Positions 42,928 through 54,848 of a stretch of 64,000 nucleotides of DNA are shown piece by piece (position 1 is the stretch's first letter; each line of letters begins with the position of its first letter). The stretch is taken from contig CM060105.1 in NCBI GenBank assembly GCA_030522415.1, positions 13,851,206 to 13,915,205 of the forward strand, given 5' to 3'. The notes beneath the pieces are model-generated. The model saw only the letters and a list, made by a program, of their open reading frames with translations, made no database searches and was not told the origin of the DNA. The DNA is from Channallabes apus. Taxonomy: Eukaryota > Chordata > Actinopteri > Siluriformes > Clariidae. Both the position numbers and the translations under genes were made by a program.

Positions 42928-44560
42928 ATGTACAAGTTTTTTATGAAAACTCGAATAAATTAACAATTGTGAAAAAAATTATGAAGTTAAAATATTCACC
43001 TCAAAATGAATAAAAGAAAATGCAAGCAATGTCATTATATTTCTGAAAATCTTTTATTCCTGATTTGTCTGATTCTTATCAAAACATACGCTCTTATAAA
43101 TTATATGCTTATATTATAAGCTCATATTTATCAGCTGCTTATCAAGTCAATCTGTTCTTGGTAACGTCTATCATTTAAAGATATGATTGAGTCACTTCAC
43201 CGCAAACCTGATTAATATTTCAGTGACAGAATTATGCACTTCAAATCTTCTTCTATATATTTTCTCCTTCAGCAAAGCTAATCACGACAAGAAGCAAGCT
43301 CTTGTTTGATAACATGATACTTACAGAGTGTGTGTGTGTGTGATGGCTGATCATTGCCAGACTAATGTATCCAGAAGACTCAGAATTATATCCAAAAGAA
43401 CCAGCTGTTATACCCTGAGGTATTCAGATGGATGTCGTATTTTACTAAATCTGATGATTGAGCATCAGAAATTAAACTGAAAGAGGCTCCATTTCACTTT
43501 TCAACTGATTGTACTGGCATTTGGCATTATAAATATAATATAAATATGAGGTAAAATAAAAGGAATGAGGATATGGAGAAAGAAATAGTGTTCAAGAAAA
43601 AAATCTTGTAAAAACACAGATAAGAAATGTACAAGTCCAGCTGATAACTTTTGTGTACTTTTTCTTTTCTTATGTAATGCCACACTGAATTCATACATTT
43701 TATGAACATTAACATGAAGCAGAAATATTTATTTAAAAAATTAAATTTTAAAAATCATTTCTTTGGAGAAACATGTTAGGGCTTTTGCTAGCTTCTGCCA
43801 AATAAACGACACTTTAGTTACTTGAAGTTACTTAAAGAGCTCACCTAAACATACTACATGCATACTACTACTACACAATACTGTACAATAATACATTCTA
43901 TTATTACTATTATATTAATGTAATATACCTCAAACTATTTTTTAAGTGTGTAAAGTGTGTATAGGAGATTCTCACATAACGCCTTTTGCAGTAAAGACAA
44001 AAACAGGAACAACTTTTTACGTTAAATAGTGTAAAAACTGTAACCAAGAACTAGAACAAGAAATATTTTTTTTTATAATTTATTTATAAATAATTAATAT
44101 TAATATTATTTATCACTGTACATTACTACAAAGCCAGTGCAGTGAATCGTGTAACCTGAAACAGCAGGAGATCACAGAAGGAACTGTATTAGTGTATTGT
44201 AAAATACATGCCTGTAAGACATCCCTACACACACACACAAAAGAAAAAAAAAGAAACGAAAGAATAAATCACAGAAGAATAAGGAATGTGAGATTTTAGG
44301 ATGCACATGTACAACATTAATTCCCTGCATTATAAAGGTATATAACATGTTAAGATGTGTATAATTTATTTATATAACAATATAAACAATTGTTTAGTTT
44401 GACTTACTAAAATACCTGCATCCAAAAACAATAATAAACAGATTTTATAAAAGCTGAATCACAGAAAATAAGTTCACTTAAATAGGTGTGATGCAATGTA
44501 AAATTTAAATGAAGAATTTAGGCATTCAATGATTAAACCTTCCAATAAAATGCACAAATG
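42928..44560. other. 3' flank of copy C, no gene seen
   Basis: Counterpart of 15747-17418 at high identity. Presumably contains the 3' UTR of copy C. Confidence 0.5.
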
Positions 44561-47500
44561 CTACTCAATTTTAAAGATGGTGTTAAAATCGTCCTCAAAG
44601 TTCTTTTTCAATTTGGCTCCCCAATTATCCTGAAAACACACAAACATTGGGTACATGTACAGTATAAAGAAAATTAAAAGTTTTTAAGCAAGGGCATGCT
44701 TTCAAATCTTATAATTAACAATGTATGATCAGCATGAAGCTAACTTGCAAGAATAAACTATTTATTAGCAAGATCATCTCCAATTCTTGGGTGATTTATG
44801 TTATATTAATTACATGAAAAAATTTTAACAAATTTAATACATTTAATTTAGGATACATTTGTTTTGTAAAAACAAATTTTTGACAGATATAAATATTAAT
44901 CTATAATTTAATAATTAATCTGCATTTAAAATTGTAATTTAAAAAAATATTTATTTGGACAGGGTTAGCTCACTGGCTTTGTACTACTAATCAGAAGCTC
45001 TGAAGTTCAAACTCCACCACCACCCATGTCCAAGGTCCTTAACCCTCAACTGCTCCAAATTTATGCCACTCTAAGAGCACCTACGTACCAAATGGTGTAA
45101 ATGTAAACTGTTACGTCCTCTGACGTATTTATTTTATGTTTATATTATATTGTAAACATGAATTGTCATGCTACAGTATTTTGGTGTTTTTTTTCTCTCC
45201 TTTTGTTTTCTCGTCTACCACACTGCCAACTTGGTGTAGGTCACCTGTGTGACGAATTGCACCAATCACCGCTGGATCCACATTGGCTAACGAGGAGAGC
45301 TCTGTGGAGTTAAAGGCTACAGACACCTGAAGGACGAGAGGAGGGAGTATTGTGGACAGGCAGAGTAGAGCAGAGTAGCTTAGGAGAGGGTGCCCTCCTG
45401 CTTTCTGACCAGCTCTCCAGAGACTATTGTTTTCTCCTGCCTTAGACACTAGCTTGTGTGCTATTGCTAATGCTACTTGTTAGCTTGTTGTTTGTGCTAA
45501 GGTGTTATTTCCTATTGGTGTCTAACTTCACCAATTGTCATCCTTTCAGTCATTGCTACAGCCCTGTTCCTAATCTTTTCTTGAACTTGAGTTCTTTTGT
45601 TTTGTTTACTTATTTTATCTGGAGCAGTAGGGAGGAGGACGCCATTTATTTTTGTATCATCTTTTTCTCATGTGTTAATTTAGTAAGGGAGCCAGGTAAG
45701 ACTTCTGTTGTTTATTTGGTACTTTCTTTTGTGAGGTTAACTAATTTTTCTTTAAAACTAAGTTAGAACTATTATGTTTGTTATTTTGGCCTTGTTCCCT
45801 CCTGAAGTTTGTTTTGCTCCCTGTTTTGATATTTGAGTTTGTAAATAAAATCTTTTGTTTAGTATTTAAGATTAGTGTGATCTTTTTGGAGTGTTGGGAC
45901 AGGGGAAATGCAAATTTAACATTGTATTCAGGTTTTTAGATAAAAATCTGCTATCTCAATTAATTTTGTTACTTCTCTTCCACCCCTAGACTAGAGGGGA
46001 ACGTAACAATTGGGGGCTCGTCCGTCCGTTACAATTACTAACAATTGGAGTTTCATTCACCTGTGAGTATTAACAAAATCACAATTGTTGTTTCCCATAT
46101 TGCTAAAGTAAGAAGTTTGTGTAGCTGCTTTAAACTTTTGTAGGGGAGGAGTCATAGTCATATTAGTGGAAATATGGACTTTGATTTAGTGAAGTTTACC
46201 TTATCTCCTTCTTTGGAAGAGTTTAATAACTGTAGAAAGGTAGATCTTCTTTTGGTAGCAGACTTTTATAATATCGCTGTTTCTAGAGTTGCTAGGAAAC
46301 AGGTGATTAAGGAGGAGTTACATGTTAAATTGGTGGAAGCTGGCATCTTTCCTGATAAAGCTTTAGAACAGAGAGATGAGGAAGATGTTGGTGCAGACAT
46401 TGACTCTAACTCAGTTACTAGTCGTAAGAGTGTAGCATTAGATCCACACATAACTGTGAGATTAAAGGAGCTTGATCTTGCATTTAAAAAAGCAAGAATA
46501 CGAGACGCAAATGCTACGATTAAAAGCTCTTGAAGTTCAGGCCGATCGTGATGTGAAATTACGTAAGCTTGAGGTAGAAGTAGAAACTTTGCATAGTCGT
46601 CCAGTTCCTATTCCTCGTGATAGAGCGCCTTCTACTGGTGATAGTGGAATAACAGGTCCTCAATTTGACATTAGTAGGTATGTTAAATTAGTTCCGCCTT
46701 TCCGTGAGTCAGAGGTAGATGCCTACTTTGTAGCATTTGAACGTGTGGCTGCAAAGTTAAACTGGCCAAGAGATATGTGGGCTTTACTACTGCAGTGTAA
46801 CCTAGTAGGTAAAGCGCAGGAGGTGTGTGCTGCCTTGTCAATTGAAGAGTCATTAGATTATGACGTAGTGAAAGCAGTAGTATTAAGAGCATATGAGTTA
46901 GTTCCGGAAGCCTATAGACAGAAGTTTAGGGCATGTTTAAAGCAGCCCAACCAGACTCATGTGGAGTTTGCAAGGGAAAAGAAATTTCTGTTTGAGAAAA
47001 GGTGTCATGCTTGTAAGATTACCACTCGTGAGGAATTGCAAGAATTAATCTTACTTGAAGATTTTAAAACTTGTTTACCGGAGAACGTTGTTGTTCATTT
47101 AAATGAGCAAAAGGTATTAAAAATCACTGATGCGGCTGTGCTCGCTTTCGAATTCGCACTTACTCACCGAACTGTCTTTTCTTCGGTACGTCAGTTTAAA
47201 GCGCCTTTCGCCACGGAGTCCGTCATTCGTACTGCGCCTAACGGTGAAGTCAAAATGTGTGGTGGTGGAAAAGCAGTTTTAAAGGGCACAGAGAAGAGGA
47301 GGGGTTGTTTTTATTGTCTTGATCCTGGTCACATGATTGCTGAGTGTAGCGCTTGGAAGCAAAAGGCTAGACCTAAGAGTGCGGCGACTGTACAGGCAGT
47401 TCCTGATTCAGTTACACCTGATATTTCCTCGTTTAGTCATTTTATGCTGACAGGTTATGTGTCACTTGTAGGAGACTCTACAGTTAGGGGTGTTCAGATG

Positions 47501-50500
47501 TTAAGGGATACTGGATCGGCCCAATCTCTTGTATTGGAGGATGTGCTACAGTTTTGTGATGCATCGTATGCAGGTGCCAACGCGCTAGTGCGTGGTATCG
47601 AAATGGGATGTATTAGTATTCCTTTGCACACTTTTAACTTGAAGTCAGACCTAGTTTCAGGCCAAGTGCAGATGGGGGTTTGTAAGAAGTTGCCCGTTGA
47701 GAATGTCAGTATCATATTGGGAAATGATCTTGCTGGTGGTACAGTTTTTCCCAGTCCTATTGTCGTAAGCAAGCCAGTAATTTCTGAGATACCAGACCTC
47801 TCTGTAACATTTCCACTAGCTTTTCCAGCTTGTGTGGTTACAAGATCTCAATCAAAAAGTTTTCAGGATGTTATTGACTTGTCTGATTCTTTTCTGAGTG
47901 TACCCCTTAAGCAGGTAGAGTGCAGGTTATCTGTTAAGGAGGATGGGATTGCTGAGCAGAAGCCTAAGTTTCCATTGGAGAAAGACTCTGTTGTGGGTAA
48001 GGACAATTTGAGTGCTGCCCAGAAGTTAGACCCCACTCTAACAAATTGTATTAGCAGTGCAGTGGCAAGTGCTGACCTTGCGGTGGCAAGGGTGGGATAT
48101 TTTTGGGATAAAATTTTAATGCGTAAATGGCAGCCAAAAGAAAGTGATGATTGGCAGATAGCGTATCAAATAGTTTTACCTTCCACTTACCGATCTCATG
48201 TGTTGAGGTTAGCGCACGAAAATGTTCTCGCTGGTCATCTAGGTGTCACGAAGACATTTCAGCGAATTGTGAAACATTTTTATTGGCCTGGTGTGAAAGG
48301 TGATGTTTCACGATTTTGTAGGTCATGTGATGTTTGTCAACGTGCAGGAAAGCCTAATCAGACTGTTCCTAAAGCTCCACTTCACCCGATTCCTGTCATT
48401 GGGGAACCGTTTGAGAGGTTGATAATTGACTGTGTAGGACCTTTGCCTAAATCAAAACATGGGCACCAGTATATTTTAACACTTATGTGTGCTGCTACTC
48501 GCTACCCTGAAGCCGTACCATTGCGTACATTGAAAGCACAGGTAGTTTTGAAAGAGATTGTGAAGTTTTGCACTACGTTCGGCCTGCCGAGAGTAATTCA
48601 GACAGACCAAGGCACGAATTTCACTTCTAAAGTGTTTGAGCAGCTGTTAAAAGAGCTGGGAGTTTCACACAAATTGTCTAGTGCTTATCATCCAGAATCA
48701 CAGGGTGTATTGGAACGCTTTCATCAGACGTTGAAGACTTTGTTGCGTACTTTTTGTACTGAGACTGGTAAAGATTGGGTAGATGGATTGCCGCTACTCA
48801 TGTTTGCTGTGAGAGGGTCCGTTCAAGAATCTTTAGGGTTCAGTCCTGCGGAACTTGTATTCGCTCATACAGTTCGCGGACCTCTGAAGTTGTTGAAGGA
48901 GCAGGTAACGGGTAAAGAGAGCGCCCCTATGTCTGTTCTTGATTATGTGAGTTCTTTTCGTGAACGCTTACACAAAGCGTGTAGCTTGGCTAAGTCTCAT
49001 CTTGCAGTATCACAGTGTGAAATGAAAGAACGTTATGATAGAAAGGCAGTTCCACGCAGTTTTCAGGCGGGTGAATCTGTTCTTGTTTTTCTTCCCGTTC
49101 CTGGCTCACCACTGCAAGCAAAGTTTTCTGGACCTTATACAGTTGACCAGAAACTTAGTGAAACAGACTGTCATAGCTACCCCTGAGCGCAGACGTAAGA
49201 CAAGAGTGTGCCACATTAATATGTTAAAACCTTATGTGTTAAGGGATGTGACTGACTCTATGAAGTCTGACAAGTGTAAACCGTGTGTTAAAGTGAACAA
49301 TGTTCCTGTTGTTGCTGAAGAAATGTTGTTGGAAGAACCTCAATCACCTGGTGTACGTCTTAACAATTCTATTATCTTGGGTAATATAGAGTTGCATCTA
49401 TCATATTTACCTAAAGATCAGTTGAATGAAGTTGTGAAGTTGTTGCGAAAATACCCGTCATTGTTCTCTGATCTGCCTGGGAGAACAACGGTGTTGTCCC
49501 ATGATATTGACGTTGGTCATTCTACTCCTATTAAACAACATCCTTATTGAGTGAATCCTGTAAAACGGGATATCATGAGAAGTGAGGTAGATTACTTGCG
49601 TCAAAACAATCTTGCTGTTCACAGTCAAAGTCCGTGGAGTTCACCATGCTTACTTGTTCCTAAACCTGATTCCACGTTTCGTTTTTGTACGGACTATAGA
49701 AAGGTAAACAGTATCACTAAACCAGATTCCTTTCCGTTACCCAGAATGGAAGACTGTGTAGATAATGTTGGTGCTGCAAAGTATGTGACAAAGCTAGACC
49801 TGTTAAAGGGTTACTGGCAGGTTCCTTTGACTACACGAGCGTGTGAAATCTCTGCGTTTGTCACCCCTGACAATTTTCTACAGTACAACTGTATGGCGTT
49901 TGGCATGCGAAATGCCCCAGCGACATTCCAGAGGCTCATGCAGAAAGTTTTGTCCGGACTGTGTAATTGTGAAGCATATTTGGATGACATTGTGGTTTAC
50001 TCTTGTAATTGGGAAGACCATCTCATTAATTTGGAGAGAGTGTTTGAAAGACTGTGTAGTGCTAACTTAACACTCAACTTAGCAAAGTGCGAGTTTGCTA
50101 AAGCTGTGGTAACATACCTTGGAAAGAAAGTGGGCCAAGGCTGTGTAAGGCCTGTGACAGCTAAGGTGATTGCTGTTACTGAGTTTCCTAGTCCCCTTAC
50201 TAAACGTCAGTTATGTAGGTTCTTGGGGATGGCTGGATACTATCGAGGTTTTTGCAAGAACTTCGCAACCGTGGTATCTCCCTTAACTGACTTGCTTAGC
50301 ACAGAGAGAATGTTTGTTTGGACTTCTCAGTGTGAGAATGCTTTTATTGCTGTGAAAGACCTTTTATGCAATGCTCCAATTCTCTCTGCCCCTAACTTTT
50401 CTCTTCCATTTAAGTTACAAATCGATGCAAGTGCTGCAGGTGCTGTCCTGTTACAGGAGGATGATGCAGGTGTCGAGCATCCTGTTTGTTACTTCTCCAA

Positions 50501-52221
50501 GAAGTTCTCCAAGTGTCAGAGAAACAGCACTATTGAGAAAGAGGCTCTCGCATTGGTGTTATCACTTAAACATTTTGAAGTTTATGTGGGTGGAAGTTGT
50601 GTACCTCTCATTGTTTTTAAAGACCATAATCCTCTTGTGTTTCTCTGCCGAATGTGCAATCTTAATCAACGTTTGATGCGTTGGTCATTGTTCCTTCAAG
50701 AATACAACCTTGATATCCACCACAAGAAAGGAGTGGAAAATGTGGTTGCAGATGCACTGTCCAGGGCTTGTGAGTTTGATGTTGGTGACTGAGAGTAATA
50801 CTGTGTCTGATGCTATAATAATTTACAATCCATTGGTTGTAAGTTGGTGATGGGGGTGTTGCGTCCTCTGACGTATTTATTTTATGTTTATATTATATTG
50901 TAAACATGAATTGTCATGCTACAGTATTTTGGTGTTTTTTTTCTCTCCTTTTGTTTTCTCGTCTACCACACTGCCAGCTTGGTGTAGGTCACCTGTGTGA
51001 CGAATTGCACCAATCACCGCTGGATCCACATTGGCTAACGAGGAGAGCTCTGTGGAGTTAAAGGCTACAGACACCTGAAGGACGAGAGGAGGGAGTATTG
51101 TGGACAGGCAGAGTAGAGCAGAGTAGCTTAGGAGAGGGTGCCCTCCTGCTTTCTGACCAGCTCTCCAGAGACTATTGTTTTCTCCTGCCTTAGACACTAG
51201 CTTGTGTGCTATTGCTAATGCTACTTGTTAGCTTGTTGTTTGTGCTAAGGTGTTAGCCTGTGCTAAGTCTAACTTCACCAATTGTCATCCTTTCAGTCAT
51301 TGCTACAGCCCTGTTCCTAATCTTTTCTTGAACTTGAGTTCTTTTGTTTTGTTTACTTATTTTATCTGGAGCAGTAGGGAGGAGGACGCCATTTATTTTT
51401 GTATCATCTTTTTCTCATGTGTTAATTTAGTAAGGGAGCCAGGTAAGACTTCTGTTTATTTGGTACTTTTTTGTGAGGTTAACTAATTTTTCTTTAAAAC
51501 TAAGTTAGAACTATTATGTTTGTTATTTTGGCCTTGTTCCCTCCTGAAGTTTGTTTTGCTCCCTGTTTTGATATTTGAGTTTGTAAATAAAATCTTTTGT
51601 TTAGTATTTAAGATTAGTGTGATCTTTTTGGAGTGTTGGGACAAAGGAAATGCAAATTTAACATTGTATTCAGGTTTTTAGATAATCTGCTATCTCAATT
51701 AATTTTGTTACTTCTCTTCCACCCCTAGACTAGAGGGGAATGTAACAAAACGTATTTGTATTATACCTTGTTAAAAGTCTTGTTGTTGTTGAAGATGACG
51801 TCTATGTCATTTACAAACTGTCCCACTGTTTTGTACTCGTTTTTCTGCAGTTTAACCTTCACTTTGTCCAGCCACATGGGGTTGGAGATCATACTGCTGT
51901 ATCTCGGCTCCTGCACAAGGACAAGGTTTAACAAACGCTCTGTTAGATTTGTGCTGAGCCTAAAACCTGTTTAACAGCAGCTATATTTACTATAGCATAA
52001 AAGATTAAATTAAATTATCATTTATATACTGTACATTTTACTGCAATAAATAATTGGGTTAAACAAATGTGGAGCATAAAGAAGTTTCTTACCTTTTCAG
52101 GAGGGTCGTGAGCAAACACCTGGTTCGTAGCTGCCTTATACAAGCGCAATAGCAAATAGTTACAGCGCTGATGGAGAAAACAGAAATAATCAGAACAGTA
52201 ACTGTATGAATGTGCATAAGC

Positions 52222-52272
<51 letters not shown>

Positions 52273-54808
52273 CGTAATGTTCATGGAAACAGGACTGTCC
52301 AAAGCGCCTTTCCTGCTCATGTGATTCCACAATCTGTGGTTAGCCTTTAATACACAGAAAGTACAAATCCAGTCATCCCTGCAGAGAGAGATACACACAC
52401 ATGCACCTGCACATTAATCCATACAGATAGCACAGTTATGGTTCAGATTATTTCTCAGCAGATTTAGCCCCATGTACTGTAATCATCTACTGCAGTAATA
52501 TTTATTTATTGGTCATAAATGGGAACTGCAACAAGCTCTAATAGAGGCAGGACTTTCAGTGGAAGAGGACTTTGTGCAAAATACTTCATGACTGCTGAGA
52601 TCTTTTCTTAACAGAACTACATTTTATAAAACTGAAAAGGCAGAGAAAAAGAAGAAAGATACAGTATGTCAAAGTTTTTTGTGTGGTTTTTCAGATTTAG
52701 TTCCACTAGAAATGAAGTGGAAATCCACCAACACTTGTTATTGATATTAGCCGTTTTGTGTGAGTCTCACACACTCTGATAAACAGCTATTATATTCAAT
52801 ACAGTTAAATAAAAGTAAATCTATAACTTTTGAAAACAAGCTGGCCGACAAACTTCTTTAAATCATAAAAAAAAACTTATACTGTGGAGTGATTTCAGAA
52901 AAAACAATCAAACTCCTATTATTTTTATTTTATTTTATTTTATTTTTTTAGTTAATTTTTTTTAACATTCTTTCTCACCCAAGTGTGTCGTCCTGTAGAG
53001 TGGGTAAGTGACAGTGATGGTGAAAAACTCGCGGACAGTTGTCACAGCACACCAGATTTACCCCAGTGTTACAAATGTAGCACACATCATCATTATCCTG
53101 TTCCCACTAATTAAAAAAATGAAGAATAAAAAGGCATTGCATGTTTTTAGTACATTTTCACCCACACATGAACACATTGAATAATGTTACTTACAACCTG
53201 GAGTTCAAGTGGATTTTTACCAGTTGATTCGGACAATATTTCCAGGGTGTGCAGATACAATTTTCTTATTTTGTAAATAGATTTTAAAAACATTTTTGGC
53301 TTTCTTGGTTGTGTAAATATGCTGAATATTAATTTCTTTGGAAAGTACTGGATAGGAACAGGCTTGGCTTTAATTACACCAGCAGAATTATTAATTAATG
53401 AATTAATTACAGCTGGAAAACATCTCCATCCGCTTTGTAAAGTCTATTTAGTGGTTATAATAACCTATAACTAATACAGTTTAGTTAAACCAGTATAAGG
53501 TGACTGAAGACAGTTACACCTTTGATGTGCCATAAGATTCAATCCTTATTTCAAATTCAAATCAATTATAAATTGCTGCCAATTGAACTAATTCAGTAAT
53601 GATCAAATAAAGTACTAGTCACTGTTAAGAAGCTATAGTACAAATGATACAATGCCCACTACAATGAATTCAGTATTAAGTATGAGCTACAGCTACAGTA
53701 TGTGAGGTCACTGAAATACAAAAATATTTTTAAGAAACCTGGCTCATGAGTCTACTGATATTAAACCTCTAACATGCACTTAAGGCTCACAATATTCTTG
53801 GGGCAGCATACATGACAGCAACATGACTGTGGATGGATTTCCAGGATCTTCTTCTGGAAACAGAACAGAACAGTCATGATATATCTTCACTAGTATAATC
53901 TAATCCTAAGTTTCTGTTAATCAGAAAAATAGTCTGTATTGAAAGATTAAACTGAATAACTGAATTTAACTGAAGAACTGAAGAACTTAACTGAATAAAA
54001 CATACAATGATCTTGTTGTAGGATCTGTACACACAATAAATGGGAGGCGCTATAACATGCCCCATCTGCATTGATATACAGTATAGATATCATCTCTCAT
54101 ATCACCTTCACCAGGTCGTTAAGGGTTTTTCCTCGATACAGTATGTCTTTCTTCCAGTGTCCGTCTGTTAGACTTGACTCCTGCATTACAAACTCCTCAG
54201 GAGTGAACCAGCGCTCCTCTGTGCGGATGCTCTTACTGCGTGACCCTGCAGCACAGGGTTAACAAGCCAACACACTCGAAACATTGACATCTTTTTTGTT
54301 TGTCTGGTCATATACTATTCCACTCGGCGTGTAATTTAATCAATGTCAAAATGTATGGTTTTTTTCTGGAGATGATGCTTCGCACCCGACACTGCATAAC
54401 TCATCTCTGATCTCCACTTACCTGTAAATCTGCTTTTATATAAAAACCCACTGACAGAACCACAGCTGACTGGTAAAGCAGAGGTGCCAAATTTAGACGA
54501 GTCCGCTCGCTCGCTGTCTTGCTGACTGGCTGTTAAAGGTATTAATGATAACCATTAGTTTATATTTATTTATTTGATATAATATTCAATGCCTTAAAAA
54601 GTTTCTAAGGTGGCTTTTTAATTTTAAAACAACATTTCTCCATGTAAACAAAGAAACAGGAAGTGTGTTTATACTAACAAGCACTGCTGGGTTCCTCAGG
54701 TCCAAAAGAAAACGACACTTTCTGCAGTAAGAAAAATAGATGAATAAATGAATAAAATCATAACCAAATATTCAAAGTATAAAACTACTGAATAAAAAAT
54801 AAATAGGC

Positions 54809-54848
<40 letters not shown>

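Larger units (their letters stand above)
45109..51747 (+). mobile_element. Gmr1-type Ty3/gypsy LTR retrotransposon (integrase before RT), 6,639 bp
   Basis: LTRs 45109-46008 (900 bp) and 50857-51747 (891 bp), TGTTRCG...TGTAACA or CGTAACA ends, target duplication AAAC (45105-45108, 51748-51751). Unit B shows the empty site (GTAAACATATTTG near 17957). Coding order is gag, protease, integrase, RT, RNase H: the reversed pol order known for the deuterostome Gmr1-like group. It lies antisense in the last intron of gene copy C. Three lesions interrupt the coding frames. Confidence 0.95.

Noticed and set aside
46485..46500. Programmed frameshift in gag of the Gmr1-type element
   Set aside because: TTTAAAA is present but not in the phase needed for a -1 shift. 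The change is to the +1 frame in an A-run, which is better explained by an indel.
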